A stretch of DNA of 64,000 nt, taken from positions 4,663-68,662 of the forward strand of contig JAZRMW010000001.1 of assembly GCA_045647865.1 (NCBI GenBank), read 5' to 3'. This document shows, one piece after another, positions 35,277 through 43,776 of the stretch. The translations under genes were made by a program, and so were the position numbers. Position 1 is the stretch's first letter, and each line of letters starts with the position of its first letter. The notes under the pieces were generated by a model. It had not been told where the DNA came from, did not search any database, and saw only the letters and a list, made by a program, of their open reading frames with translations. The DNA comes from Phocaeicola_A sp045647865 (GTDB lineage: Bacteria > Bacteroidota > Bacteroidia > Bacteroidales > Bacteroidaceae).

Positions 35277-36293
35277 ATGAAGTGGATCAGAATGTATAAG
35301 AAAGGAAGTTGTGAATTTTCTTTATTGGAAAGGAGATTTGATAGCCATATTGAAACAACATATAAAATTACTACTTCCCAATTAGATGTTGTTACTAGTA
35401 CTAGAGAATGTGACGGAGAACATTTGTTTTTTGCTAATATAAATACAAACAACAATGAAAAACTACAACAAATCAATCAAATTCCCCTCTATAGTTCCAT
35501 ACCACTTAAAAAGCAAACGAAAAAAGATGTATTAAATGGATTTAGAGGGGCTATTATTGGTTATCCATTTATACGACTTTCAGTATACTTTCTGACAAAT
35601 AGAACAGAAGTTAATCCTATTTTATGTGATGTTGTAGAGTTTGAAGGAGGGCAATGGGCAGAACCTCCTTATTGTAGAGTAAGAATGCCTTTTAGAATTA
35701 ACTTTTATAAATTTAGACCAAATGGTGAGGTTTATCTGATAGACCAAATGGTAGATGTCACTTGTAGATTTTTAATAAAAGGGCAAGATTTTGATGGGCA
35801 AATCCCAAGTAGGTATGATAGCTCAGGACTACTAAACCCTTATGAAGTAATGGAATTTATACACAAATGTAAAAGGGGATATATGGGAAGACCTCCGCAT
35901 AACTGGGAAGAAGTATTAGGCAACAAGAAAGATGATTCAACTTTTGATTATCTATCGTTTGATATTAGAGAAGAATTTATTTTTTTGACCTATACAAAAA
36001 ATCTACGTTACAAAAGTGGTAAAATTTTCAACAAAGATGTTGAATGGTCAGAGAGTACAGATCGGCATTTATGGGCTACTTATAGATTTCAGTCTTCATA
36101 TCATTTAATTAAACTTATAAATCAAATATCCCAAATTGCGGATATTATTCAACAAGATAAAGAATACTATTCTGGCGATATTGAATACCAACAAATATTC
36201 AAGTTCAAAGAAAGCATTTCAAAAAGTGAATTTGAATCTGCTACAGGTATCCACCTTTCTGAATTTATCATAACGACACATCATAGATACTAA
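35277..36293 (+). CDS. Orphan protein of 338 residues, no recognised family
   Basis: The frame is open over 338 codons with a promoter before it and a terminator after it, so it is probably expressed. No signal peptide or membrane span is visible; the protein is mostly polar with aromatic-rich stretches (FRINFYKFRPNGEVYLIDQ, YLSFDIREEFIFLTYTKNL). A HNW pair occurs near residue 211. Base composition is clearly more AT-rich than the flanking DNA-repair and GH2 genes, and it lies among broken regulator and phage-like genes, which suggests horizontal transfer. It might be a defence or cargo protein, but nothing in the sequence proves this. Confidence 0.75.
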   Translation: MKWIRMYKKGSCEFSLLERRFDSHIETTYKITTSQLDVVTSTRECDGEHLFFANINTNNNEKLQQINQIPLYSSIPLKKQTKKDVLNGFRGAIIGYPFIRLSVYFLTNRTEVNPILCDVVEFEGGQWAEPPYCRVRMPFRINFYKFRPNGEVYLIDQMVDVTCRFLIKGQDFDGQIPSRYDSSGLLNPYEVMEFIHKCKRGYMGRPPHNWEEVLGNKKDDSTFDYLSFDIREEFIFLTYTKNLRYKSGKIFNKDVEWSESTDRHLWATYRFQSSYHLIKLINQISQIADIIQQDKEYYSGDIEYQQIFKFKESISKSEFESATGIHLSEFIITTHHRY

Positions 36294-36305
36294 TTATATT
36301 GGAAA

Positions 36306-36336
36306 CCCCACCCTAGGCAACTAAGGTGGGGATTTT
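36306..36336 (+). terminator. Terminator after the orphan gene
   Basis: CCCCACC (36306-36312) pairs with GGTGGGG (36325-36331), then ATTTTC. The T-tract abuts the stop codon of the convergent 30-codon ORF. Confidence 0.75.
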
Positions 36337-36337
36337 C

Positions 36338-36430
36338 TTATAATATCGGTGCAAATATCAATAACATACAGATTCCGATAACAGCACCCCAAATGAACCC
36401 TTCTAAAATCATTTTATTGTATGTTTTCAT
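36338..36430 (-). CDS. Candidate 30-residue membrane peptide
   Basis: ATG 36428-36430 opens a 30-codon frame with a basic start (MKTYNKMILEG) followed by a hydrophobic segment (FIWGAVIGICMLLIFAPIL) to the stop. The layout is typical of single-span small membrane proteins. It lies downstream of the overlapping minus-strand operon, 91 bases from its last ORF. No promoter or homologue was recognised. Confidence 0.4.
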   Translation of the reverse strand: MKTYNKMILEGFIWGAVIGICMLLIFAPIL

Positions 36431-36521
36431 AGTTGTTAGGTTTAAGTAGTCCTATTCCGATTCAAACGGAAACTTAGAAGGTTAGAATTTCTTATGCTAT
36501 CATTACATCATAGGACAATAT

Positions 36522-36626
36522 TTAACGAACACTTATCTGGTTAAGCCTATCAAGCCAATTAAGGTAGTACTGGCAGTTTTTATCTGGGTATTGTTGCTGG
36601 TATGAATCCACCAGCCTTAATATCAT
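36522..36626 (-). CDS. Candidate 34-residue protein overlapping the nuclease-like gene
   Basis: ATG 36624-36626 overlaps the TGA of the preceding gene by ATGA, the same coupling seen one gene earlier. The product begins MILRLVDSYQQQYPDKN and ends RLNQISVR; it is polar and rich in Q, Y and N. No family recognised. The coupled overlap is the main support for translation. The rest of 36431-36622 shows nothing else. Confidence 0.45.
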   Translation of the reverse strand: MILRLVDSYQQQYPDKNCQYYLNWLDRLNQISVR

Positions 36627-37090
36627 TTCTCCGATTTCTTCCATATACCATTTATCTTTATGAACTTAGTGCCCTTTTCTTTAGGAATCATTAGTAAGTT
36701 CTTTACCTTCTTTCCTGTATTAATGGCAGTGGTTCTGTTACAGTAGAAGCTATCAGTAGTAGCGTATTTACTTATGGTGTATGTACTGTACCAGTAACAG
36801 GAATCTTCACCAAAGAAGCAAATGTAAAAGGCTGCATCTAAATCCTTATCTTTCTTATCCTGTACCAAAGCATTATACTTATCCACTTCCATAAGGTATG
36901 TATCATAATCTTCATACTGCTGGCTTCTTACTTTGATTTCGGCTACTATGCCTTTATCTTTGAGTTTGAAATAAAAATCTACTGGGTTATATTCATCTTC
37001 TGTGGGCTATAAGTCTGTAGCTTTCATCTATCCCAACAGTTCACATAAAAGGCTTCTACCCTTCTTTTCTGCTTCTGTAAATTGATTCAT
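36623..37090 (-). pseudogene. Nuclease-like gene interrupted by two in-frame TAG codons
   Basis: The frame runs from ATG 37088-37090 to TGA 36623-36625 but has TAG as codons 21 and 28. Read through, it gives about 155 residues. After the second TAG come NPVDFYFKLKDKG and AEIKVRSQQYEDY, which look like the D and ExK elements of the PD-(D/E)XK nuclease fold. The rest has many aromatic and cysteine residues (FYICFFGEDSCYWYS). The start overlaps the upstream gene by ATGA. Most likely it is inactivated by two point mutations; alternatively it comes from a phage that reads TAG as glutamine. Confidence 0.55.
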
Positions 37091-37689
37091 AATATAATAT
37101 CGGTTATTTGTGGTTGTTCTTCTTTTGTATCTTCTTTGGGTTCTTTGGCTAAGTAGTGACACTTATAATAGTGCCTACCCTTTGTTATATGTCTCTTATC
37201 TTCTAATTGCTTTAAGTATTTACTGGCAGTTTGTCGGGTAATACCCATTCTATTAGCTATGCCTTCTATGGTTGTTTCTGCTATATCATTTATCCCTATT
37301 TCCGCTATCAGTTGTAGGTAAATCAGTACACCCTTTTCTTTTGGCTTCAGTTCCTGTATCAGTAAATCTGGATTCAACATCAAAAATTCTTTGGACTTTG
37401 GTAATGTGTATTCATTAAATACATAATCATTCACTTCTGATTTAAGCTGTATGTAGTCCAGAAAGCCGTTTGTTTTTAATCTCTTTACAGCATCTTCCAC
37501 TTTGCTTAGTGCTATGTTGTATTTGTCTGCTATAGTCCTTAATCCTATTCTGGATTTGTGTGTAGTGCTATCCTTTTGAAAGTCTATAGCTGCATATACC
37601 AGTACATCTATGAATTTAGTTCCTGTTTTCAATGCCAGAAATTTTACCGCTGGAATGAATCCATTGCGGAGGGTGAGGAGTGACTTCAT
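37087..37689 (-). CDS. Winged-helix protein, phage/plasmid replication-type
   Basis: A 200-residue basic protein. Two helix-turn-helix regions are visible: RIGLRTIADKYNIALSKVED (about residues 47-66) and ETTIEGIANRMGITRQTASK (about 138-157), the latter followed by a basic wing (YLKQLEDKRHITKGRHYYK). The arrangement recalls replication-initiation or replisome-organiser proteins of phages and mobilisable elements, but no exact family was identified. The last bases overlap the next ORF (ATGA). The first ~35 bases of the gene lie in a sequence repeated at 38.5 kb, so the original start may have been altered. Confidence 0.6.
   Translation of the reverse strand: MKSLLTLRNGFIPAVKFLALKTGTKFIDVLVYAAIDFQKDSTTHKSRIGLRTIADKYNIALSKVEDAVKRLKTNGFLDYIQLKSEVNDYVFNEYTLPKSKEFLMLNPDLLIQELKPKEKGVLIYLQLIAEIGINDIAETTIEGIANRMGITRQTASKYLKQLEDKRHITKGRHYYKCHYLAKEPKEDTKEEQPQITDIIL
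37656..37681. repeat. Direct repeat, left copy
   Basis: A 26-base sequence containing GAATCCATTGCGGAGGG matches 38517-38542 with two mismatches; flanking CCGCTG is also shared. The copy covers the 5' end of the winged-helix gene. Confidence 0.65.
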
Positions 37690-37718
37690 TCGATAAAGAA
37701 TTATGGTTTCATCATTCC

Positions 37719-38234
37719 TTAGCCTTTAATTTCCCAATGCCCACCTTTGCTTGGTCCAATCCAAATAACAACTATATGTTTGTTTATTTGCTTTAAATCT
37801 CTTGCAATAGTTGATTCAGAAGTATTAAGTATTTGTGCCATTTCATCCTTTGTGGTTTGAGGATTTGAGTTTATAATGTTCATTATTTGACATTGTCTCT
37901 TTGACAACTTGTCCAATATAGCGTTTTGGGGTTCATTTTGAGGTTCATTTTCCTCGTTTTGGGGTTCATTTTGAGGTTCATTCTTCCCGTTTTGAGTATC
38001 ATTTGGGGGGTCATCTGACAGTGTAAATGACTTTCTCTTAAATACAATATGGATAGAACCTCCTCTATCCTCGTATGTTGGCTCGGGGACACCTTGCTGC
38101 TTGCATGCTTCAATAATGCGTGAAACACCTGAACCCCATTTTTCAAGATAGGTGGACAGATAGAGGACATTTGCAATTAATGGATTGCGCGGATGAGAGT
38201 CACCACATTGTTTCACGAAAAAATATGATGACAT
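37719..38234 (-). pseudogene. 5'-truncated AlbA-type ATP-binding regulator
   Basis: A 171-codon frame that begins inside a conserved block: SHPRNPLIAN and YLEKWGSGVSRIIEACKQQG are the end of the AlbA_2/HATPase-like domain found in RecG-related putative regulators, whose N-terminal ~300 residues are absent. A polar linker of tandem NEPQ words follows, and a winged helix (TTKDEMAQILNTSESTIARD) with the typical end SKGGHWEIKG. The upstream 200 bases do not contain the missing part. It is a gene fragment, perhaps cut by insertion of the adjacent repeats. Confidence 0.75.
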
Positions 38235-38309
38235 TCATCCGCCTTTCCGATTGCCAAATGTCAGATGTATATTCAGCTTGCGAGAATCGCGAAACAGGGA
38301 GAGTCTGAA

Positions 38310-38416
38310 AAAATGCGCCTTGCATTTTCAAAAATGCGGCTCGCAGTTGGTGGAAATGCGCCTTGCATTTTGGAAAAAGCAAGGCGCATTTGAGAAAAAG
38401 TAAGGCGCATTTTGGA
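38310..38416. repeat. Second 21-base-periodic array, with direct and inverted halves
   Basis: Three direct units with core ATGCGCCTTGCA start at 38313, 38334 and 38356 (steps 21, 22), followed by two inverted units with GGCGCAT at 38383 and 38404 (step 21). The two halves are complementary and can form a hairpin. Read on the minus strand the units encode heptads of the type FxNAPxF. The remaining bases of 38235-38681 hold a direct-repeat copy, the GH2 promoter and a leader hairpin. Confidence 0.75.
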
Positions 38417-38516
38417 AGGTGCTCTTACGAGTCGGCAAAATGGGCATAAATGGTGCGGGATGACGGGGTATGAAGCGATGTCTTGTCCTAAAAAAGAAAG
38501 AGAAGTGCCGCTGAAG

Positions 38517-38542
38517 TGAATCCATTGCGGAGGGCAAGGAGT
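38517..38542. repeat. Direct repeat, right copy
   Basis: Matches 37656-37681 with two mismatches. Together the copies bracket about 860 bases that contain the truncated AlbA-type gene and the 21-base array. In this copy the minus-strand frame reads LLALRNGF after a stop, similar to LLTLRNGF at the start of the winged-helix gene. Confidence 0.65.
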
Positions 38543-38593
38543 TAACGGACAATATTCTTTCTCTATTTCGCATACTCTTTCGTTTCTTTATTG

Positions 38594-38601
38594 TATCTTT
38601 G
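38594..38601 (+). promoter_or_regulatory. -7 box for the GH2/PL9/GH43 cluster
   Basis: TATCTTTG matches TAnnTTTG, 80 bases before ATG 38682. Confidence 0.55.
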
Positions 38602-38615
38602 TCCCCAAGATGTCG

Positions 38616-38640
38616 AGGTGGGTTCTATAAATTCCCACCT
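38616..38640 (+). promoter_or_regulatory. Hairpin in the leader of the GH2 gene
   Basis: AGGTGGG (38616-38622) pairs with CCCACCT (38634-38640) over an 11-base loop, just after the predicted transcription start. It might protect the mRNA or mark a regulator site; no T-run follows, so termination is unlikely. Confidence 0.45.
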
Positions 38641-38681
38641 TAAAACCAACAACCATTTAAAACTATATATCATTACATATC

Positions 38682-41240
38682 ATGAAAAAGAATTTTGCTC
38701 TTTTATTTGCCCTCGTTACCCTTTTGTTTCAAGCATGTACAGCCGACAAGCAGTCCATTGACCTGAGCGGGACGTGGCAGTTTGCCCTCGACCGCGAGGG
38801 GAGTGTGAAACCTACGGATGAGATGCCCGAGACGGTGACGTTGCCGGGCACGACCGACACCAACCGCAAGGGTGACTCCATCCAGTGGAAGGGAGAGACG
38901 ACCCATCTGTCGCGCCCATTCTCTTACAAGGGGCGTGCCTGGTACCGCCGCACGGTGGAGATTCCCGAAAGTTGGACAGGAAAGCCCGTCCTTCTCACCC
39001 TGGAGCGCACCAAGCCCACAGAGGTGTATGTGGATGGTGCCTTGGTAGGAAAAGGCACGCTTATCTCCACTCCCCAGCGCTTCGACCTCACGGAAAGTCT
39101 GACACCCGGCACACACGAACTGGCCATCATGGTGGATAATGGTAGCGGTGTCCCCGAACAAGTTTATGAAAGCAGCCATGCCTACACCGAGAGTACGCAG
39201 ACCAACTGGAACGGTATCATCGGCGACATCACCCTCACCACCTCACTGCCCGGGAAAAAGGAGACACCCGTTCACCCGGCCTTCAAGGATTTCCACATCG
39301 AAGGGCAACAATTTTTCGCAGGCGGACATCCCATCTACCTGCGCGGACGGAATGATGCCTGCGTGTGGCCACTGACGGGTCATTCGGCGATGGATGTTGA
39401 CTCGTGGCGTCACTACTTCAAAATCTGTCAGGAGTACGGCCTCAACCACGTACGTTTCCACTCATGGTGTCCGCCCGAAGCAGCTTTTGTGGCGGCGGAC
39501 GAATGCGGCATCTACCTGCAACCCGAGTTGCCCTTCTGGGGAAACATCAATCCCAAAGACACCGTGCTGATGGAGTTCCTGCAGGCCGAAGGCGAGGCCG
39601 TCATGCGCGAGTTCGGCCATCACCCCTCGTTCCGCATGTTTGCCCTCGGTAATGAATTGCGTGGAAGCATCCCCAAGATGACAGAGCTCGTCGAGCATTT
39701 CCGCGCCATGGCGCCCGACAAGATATACACACTTGGCACCAACTATTACTTAGGCTATCAGGGTGTGAAACCCGGTATGGACTACTTCGTCACCTGTCGC
39801 GTAGGCGGCGAAGGCTGGGGAGGTTACAGCACCCACACACGCGGCTCGTTCTCCTTTGCCGATGCGGCCGACGGTGGTATGATAAACCATTTCTACCCCA
39901 ACACACGGATGAACTTCGAGGAGGGATGCTCACTGGCCGACGTGCCCGTCATCTCGCACGAGACGGCCCAATTCCAGACCTACCCGGACTATGACGAGAT
40001 AGCGAAATACACCGGTGCGCTCTACCCCTACAACATGGAGGTCTTCCGCGACCGCCTCGAAAAGGCGGGCATGGCCGACCAAGCCAAGGCTTTCCACCAG
40101 GCGAGCGGACAATGGAGCCTGCGCCTCTACAAGCAGGACATTGAGATGGACCTCCGCACCCCGAACATGGCCGGTTTCCAACTGCTCGACCTGCAGGACT
40201 ATCCCGGACAGGGCAGCGCCTATGTGGGCATCCTCGATGCCTTCCTCGACTCGAAGGGCATGTGCAGTACCGAGGAGTGGCGTGGTTTCTGCGCACCCGT
40301 GGTGCCTCTGCTCATTGCCGACAAGTTCTGCTTCAGCAACACCGAGGGCATCCATGCCCAAGTGAAGGTGGCCAACTATGGTGAGGAGAGCCTTGCCGGC
40401 AAGCGCATCACCTGGACATTGGGCGACAAGCAGGGCGAAATGACCATCACCAACGATGGTTACGGACTCATCGATGCCGGAGCACTGGATATCGACCTGA
40501 GCCATTACCATAATGCCGCGAAACTGACCTTGACCCTCGCCATCGAAGGAAAGGTTGAGCCGAACACGTACGAGCTGTGGGTTTACCCGGCGGAAGACAA
40601 TCTGGAGGCGCTGAAGGAGAGAGTGCCCATCGCCCGCACACTGACCGCTGATGTGGCCAAGCGTTTGGAAAAGGGCGAATCGGTATTGCTCATGCCCGGT
40701 GAATCAGAGCTGACGGTAGGCGGACTCTTCTATACCGACTACTGGAACTACCGCATGTTCAAGACCATCTCGGAGAACAACAACCGCCACGTGTCGCCCG
40801 GCACGCTCGGCATCCTGACCGACCCGGCACATCCGCTCTTCAACAGCTTCCCCACCGATGCGCACACCAACTGGCAATGGTTCCCCGTCATCAAGGCCAG
40901 CACCCCCTTCAAGCTGGACAACACGGCCACCGGCTACCGCCCCATCGTGCAAGTCATCGACAACATCGAGCGCAACCACAAGCTGGGCCTCGTCTTTGAA
41001 TTTGCCGTGGGCAAAGGCAAGTTGCTCGTCGTCATGGCCGATTTGGACAAAGCAGCCGAACACCTCGAGGGCAAGCACTTCTACCAGAGCGTGCTCCGCT
41101 ACATGACCTCTGAACACTTCGCCCCGAAGACAAGAATCACACCTGCCGACCTGAACAGCCTGCTGACCACCCCCGTGGTAGAGGGCCAGATTGGCACGCT
41201 GAACAACATCTCGCCCTACAATGCGGAGGAGTATGAATGA
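38682..41240 (+). CDS. Glycoside hydrolase family 2 enzyme, lipoprotein
   Basis: An 852-residue exported protein with a lipobox (LFQACT). The N-terminal sugar-binding jelly roll (about 25-190) contains WYRRTVEIPESWTGK and TKPTEVYVDG; the TIM barrel carries the acid/base E325 in ALGNELRGS and probable nucleophile E427 in VISHETAQFQTYP. RFHSWCPPEAAF is a further GH2 block. The family covers beta-galactosidase, -glucuronidase, -mannosidase and related activities; the SHE nucleophile motif fits enzymes acting on pectin or glycosaminoglycan side chains, but the substrate is open. It heads four co-oriented genes with 25, 8 and 4-base gaps. Confidence 0.88.
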   Translation: MKKNFALLFALVTLLFQACTADKQSIDLSGTWQFALDREGSVKPTDEMPETVTLPGTTDTNRKGDSIQWKGETTHLSRPFSYKGRAWYRRTVEIPESWTGKPVLLTLERTKPTEVYVDGALVGKGTLISTPQRFDLTESLTPGTHELAIMVDNGSGVPEQVYESSHAYTESTQTNWNGIIGDITLTTSLPGKKETPVHPAFKDFHIEGQQFFAGGHPIYLRGRNDACVWPLTGHSAMDVDSWRHYFKICQEYGLNHVRFHSWCPPEAAFVAADECGIYLQPELPFWGNINPKDTVLMEFLQAEGEAVMREFGHHPSFRMFALGNELRGSIPKMTELVEHFRAMAPDKIYTLGTNYYLGYQGVKPGMDYFVTCRVGGEGWGGYSTHTRGSFSFADAADGGMINHFYPNTRMNFEEGCSLADVPVISHETAQFQTYPDYDEIAKYTGALYPYNMEVFRDRLEKAGMADQAKAFHQASGQWSLRLYKQDIEMDLRTPNMAGFQLLDLQDYPGQGSAYVGILDAFLDSKGMCSTEEWRGFCAPVVPLLIADKFCFSNTEGIHAQVKVANYGEESLAGKRITWTLGDKQGEMTITNDGYGLIDAGALDIDLSHYHNAAKLTLTLAIEGKVEPNTYELWVYPAEDNLEALKERVPIARTLTADVAKRLEKGESVLLMPGESELTVGGLFYTDYWNYRMFKTISENNNRHVSPGTLGILTDPAHPLFNSFPTDAHTNWQWFPVIKASTPFKLDNTATGYRPIVQVIDNIERNHKLGLVFEFAVGKGKLLVVMADLDKAAEHLEGKHFYQSVLRYMTSEHFAPKTRITPADLNSLLTTPVVEGQIGTLNNISPYNAEEYE

Positions 41241-41265
41241 GAAGTACTGATATTACTAAGAAATC

Positions 41266-42753
41266 ATGAATATAAAGAAGACTTTTATTGCGATAGCCCT
41301 ATTGGGCATATTTCCGCTGCAGTCATTTGCCGATGGAGGCAAAGTAATCTATGTCGCACCTGATGGCAATGACACGGCATCGGGCAGTATCGAGGAGCCA
41401 TTGGCCACACTGCCTGCCGCTTACAAGAAAATAGCAGGTGGCGATACCATCTGTTTCCGTGGAGGCACATACAAAGTAACCGATGAGCAAGTGATGAAAA
41501 TCGAATCACTGTATGCACACACCTTTGCTTTGGAGAAAGCGGGTACAAAAAAGGGGCATACCTGCGTCATGGGTTATCCGGGCGAACGTCCCGTATTCGA
41601 TTTCTCAGCATTACGGCTCGATGGTGCCCACCGCTTCACGGGTTTCTACCTTGGTGCTGATTATATCCACCTACGCAACTTCGATATAGTAGGACTTCCT
41701 GTGCGCATCACCGGTCACACACAATCGGAATGTGTATCAGCACGAAAAGGGTCGCATTGTATTGTCGAGAACATTGCCATGCACCACAACATGGCAATCG
41801 GATATTACCAGACCAAAGGATCAGACAATTTGGTACTGAACTGCGATGCCTACAACAATTATGACAGCTATTCAGAAGGGACGTATGGCGGAAACGTTGA
41901 CGGATTCGGAATACACGTATCGAAGACCTACGAGACAGGAAATCGCATCATCGGATGCCGTGCCTGGCGCAACTCTGATGACGGATATGATTTGATAAAT
42001 TGTGCTGCACCAGTAGAGATAAGTCATTGCATGGCATTTTTCAACGGTTACCAACCGGCAGAAGACCTGACCACCTTCAAAAGTGCAGGTGATGGCAACG
42101 GATTCAAGGCCGGAGGATGGGGAATGTCCGCCGCCGTCACCAAATGTCCCGATGTGTGCCCTTCACACCATGTACACCACTGCATGGCCTACAAGAACAA
42201 GGCAAACGGCTTTTATTCCAATCACCATTTGGCCGGTAATACATGGGAATATAATTCCGCTTCCGAAAACCGCTCAAACTACGAGATGAAAAACCGTCAT
42301 TCCAACACTGCAGAGGGAGCTTACGATGTGCCCGGCTATAACCACATATTGCGCCACAACGTGTCGTGGAGTTATCGGGACAAAGGTCACGTGACCAACT
42401 ATGACCCGGAGACGTGCATCATGACGAACAACTCTTTTCTGCCTCAAGATTCAGCCTTCACGGTGACAGCCGGCATGTTCGTGAGTACAGACATTTCCGG
42501 ACTCATCGTAAAGCGAAATGCAGACGGCACACTGCCCGAAATCAACTTTATGCGTGGTCGGAAAGGCTCCGCACCGGCCAAACGTCAAATGGGCTGGTGT
42601 TGGGATGAGACTGAGACCGATGCCATCCAACCGGCCCAATGCGCCACAGCAGACAACGGAGTCATATACGACATGGCAGGAAACATGGTCAGGACAATCT
42701 CCCGATCAGGCATATACATCCGCAATAACAAAAAAATCTTCTTCAATAAATAA
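41266..42753 (+). CDS. Secreted parallel beta-helix protein, polysaccharide lyase family 9-like
   Basis: A 495-residue exported protein with a signal peptide ending near QSFADG. YVAPDGNDTASGS and GGDTICFRGGTYKV are the typical opening of DUF1565/PL9 helices. Later segments GGNVDGFGIHVSKTYE, RAWRNSDDGYDLIN and DGNGFKAGGWGM match the conserved Asp-rich calcium and catalytic region of PL9 pectate or rhamnogalacturonan lyases, where a lysine is the base (the FKAGG lysine is a candidate). It probably cleaves a pectin backbone outside the cell or in the periplasm. Second gene in the cluster. Confidence 0.8.
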   Translation: MNIKKTFIAIALLGIFPLQSFADGGKVIYVAPDGNDTASGSIEEPLATLPAAYKKIAGGDTICFRGGTYKVTDEQVMKIESLYAHTFALEKAGTKKGHTCVMGYPGERPVFDFSALRLDGAHRFTGFYLGADYIHLRNFDIVGLPVRITGHTQSECVSARKGSHCIVENIAMHHNMAIGYYQTKGSDNLVLNCDAYNNYDSYSEGTYGGNVDGFGIHVSKTYETGNRIIGCRAWRNSDDGYDLINCAAPVEISHCMAFFNGYQPAEDLTTFKSAGDGNGFKAGGWGMSAAVTKCPDVCPSHHVHHCMAYKNKANGFYSNHHLAGNTWEYNSASENRSNYEMKNRHSNTAEGAYDVPGYNHILRHNVSWSYRDKGHVTNYDPETCIMTNNSFLPQDSAFTVTAGMFVSTDISGLIVKRNADGTLPEINFMRGRKGSAPAKRQMGWCWDETETDAIQPAQCATADNGVIYDMAGNMVRTISRSGIYIRNNKKIFFNK

Positions 42754-42761
42754 AAGGATTT

Positions 42762-43772
42762 ATGAGTAGGATTTATATCTTATCTATTTTCTTTATAGCT
42801 TGCATCAGCTTGCAATACAGTTGCACCTCGGGGAAAGAGACCTCCGAACCTTTGACCCACTACCTCTTTGCCTACTTCACCAGTAATGAGACCGCGGGTC
42901 AACAAGTCTGCTATGCGGTAAGTGAAAACGGACTGGATTTCACTCCGATTAACGGAGGACGCCCCGTAATAGCGTCTGATACCATCAGCCGTTCGGGTGG
43001 TGTGCGCGACCCGCATCTGCTGAGAGCCGAAGATGGAAGCATCTTGCTTTCGCTCACCGACATGGATTGGCAGTTAGGCAAATGGACATGTCGGGGAATC
43101 GTCCTGATGAAGAGCGACGACCTTATCCATTGGCAACACAGTACCGTACATTTCCCGGAGCGGTTCAAGGACGAAGAGTTTGCCTTGGCCGATGCTGTAT
43201 GGGCGCCACAGACCATCTACGACCCCACGGCACAGAAATATATGGTCTATTTCTCGCTGCACTCTCCGAAAGACGGCCCCTTCCCGCAAGATGCCGTATT
43301 CTATGCGTATGCCAACCCCTCATTCACGGACCTCGAAGGTTCTCCCAAACGACTGTTCCGTTACGATGGTCCAAGCATTGATACCGATATCGTACGCGAC
43401 GAAGCAGGCCTCTATCATATATTCTTCAACACATGGGGCGGAGGATTTCAAGGTACGGGACGACGAAAATTCACCGCTACCGAACTGACAGATACTGCCA
43501 CATGGATATTGGCCGAAGGGCTGATGAAGCCCGAAGGAGTAACCATGAAGTCCGAAGGTTCGTCGGCTTATCCGTTGAACGACGGTAGTGCCTGGGTGTT
43601 AGCCTACGATTGTTATGCCGATGGAGTGTTCCACTTCTGCACCTCCACCGACCTCACCCATTTCACGTTAGTGCGCGAAACGAAAACAGGAGGGAACTTT
43701 ACCCCCCGACATGGAAGTATCCTGCCCATTACGACAAGAGAGTATGAACGATTGACAAACTACTATAACTGA
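42762..43772 (+). CDS. GH43-like beta-propeller hydrolase, lipoprotein
   Basis: A 336-residue lipoprotein (lipobox QYSCTS) with a five-bladed beta-propeller signature: GGVRDPHLLRAEDGS (RDP carrying a catalytic-type Asp), DAVWAPQTIYDPTAQKYMVY and SIDTDIVRDEAGLYHIFF, with a probable acid in MKPEGVTMKSEGSSAYPL. GH43 enzymes release arabinose, xylose or galactose from plant polysaccharides. It starts 8 bases after the PL9-like gene, so it is co-transcribed. Confidence 0.8.
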   Translation: MSRIYILSIFFIACISLQYSCTSGKETSEPLTHYLFAYFTSNETAGQQVCYAVSENGLDFTPINGGRPVIASDTISRSGGVRDPHLLRAEDGSILLSLTDMDWQLGKWTCRGIVLMKSDDLIHWQHSTVHFPERFKDEEFALADAVWAPQTIYDPTAQKYMVYFSLHSPKDGPFPQDAVFYAYANPSFTDLEGSPKRLFRYDGPSIDTDIVRDEAGLYHIFFNTWGGGFQGTGRRKFTATELTDTATWILAEGLMKPEGVTMKSEGSSAYPLNDGSAWVLAYDCYADGVFHFCTSTDLTHFTLVRETKTGGNFTPRHGSILPITTREYERLTNYYN

Positions 43773-43776
43773 ACAC

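Noticed and set aside
35277..37689. General TAG recoding across the 35-38 kb island
   Set aside because: The neighbouring ORFs (338 and 200 codons) contain no in-frame TAG, so recoding, if any, is supported by one gene only.
38328..38573. 81-codon minus-strand ORF covering the second repeat array
   Set aside because: The product is a low-complexity read of the repeat, and part of it crosses the direct repeat and the GH2 promoter region; no support for translation.
39930..40511. 193-codon minus-strand ORF
   Set aside because: Antisense to the GH2 gene in its high-GC part; no motif.
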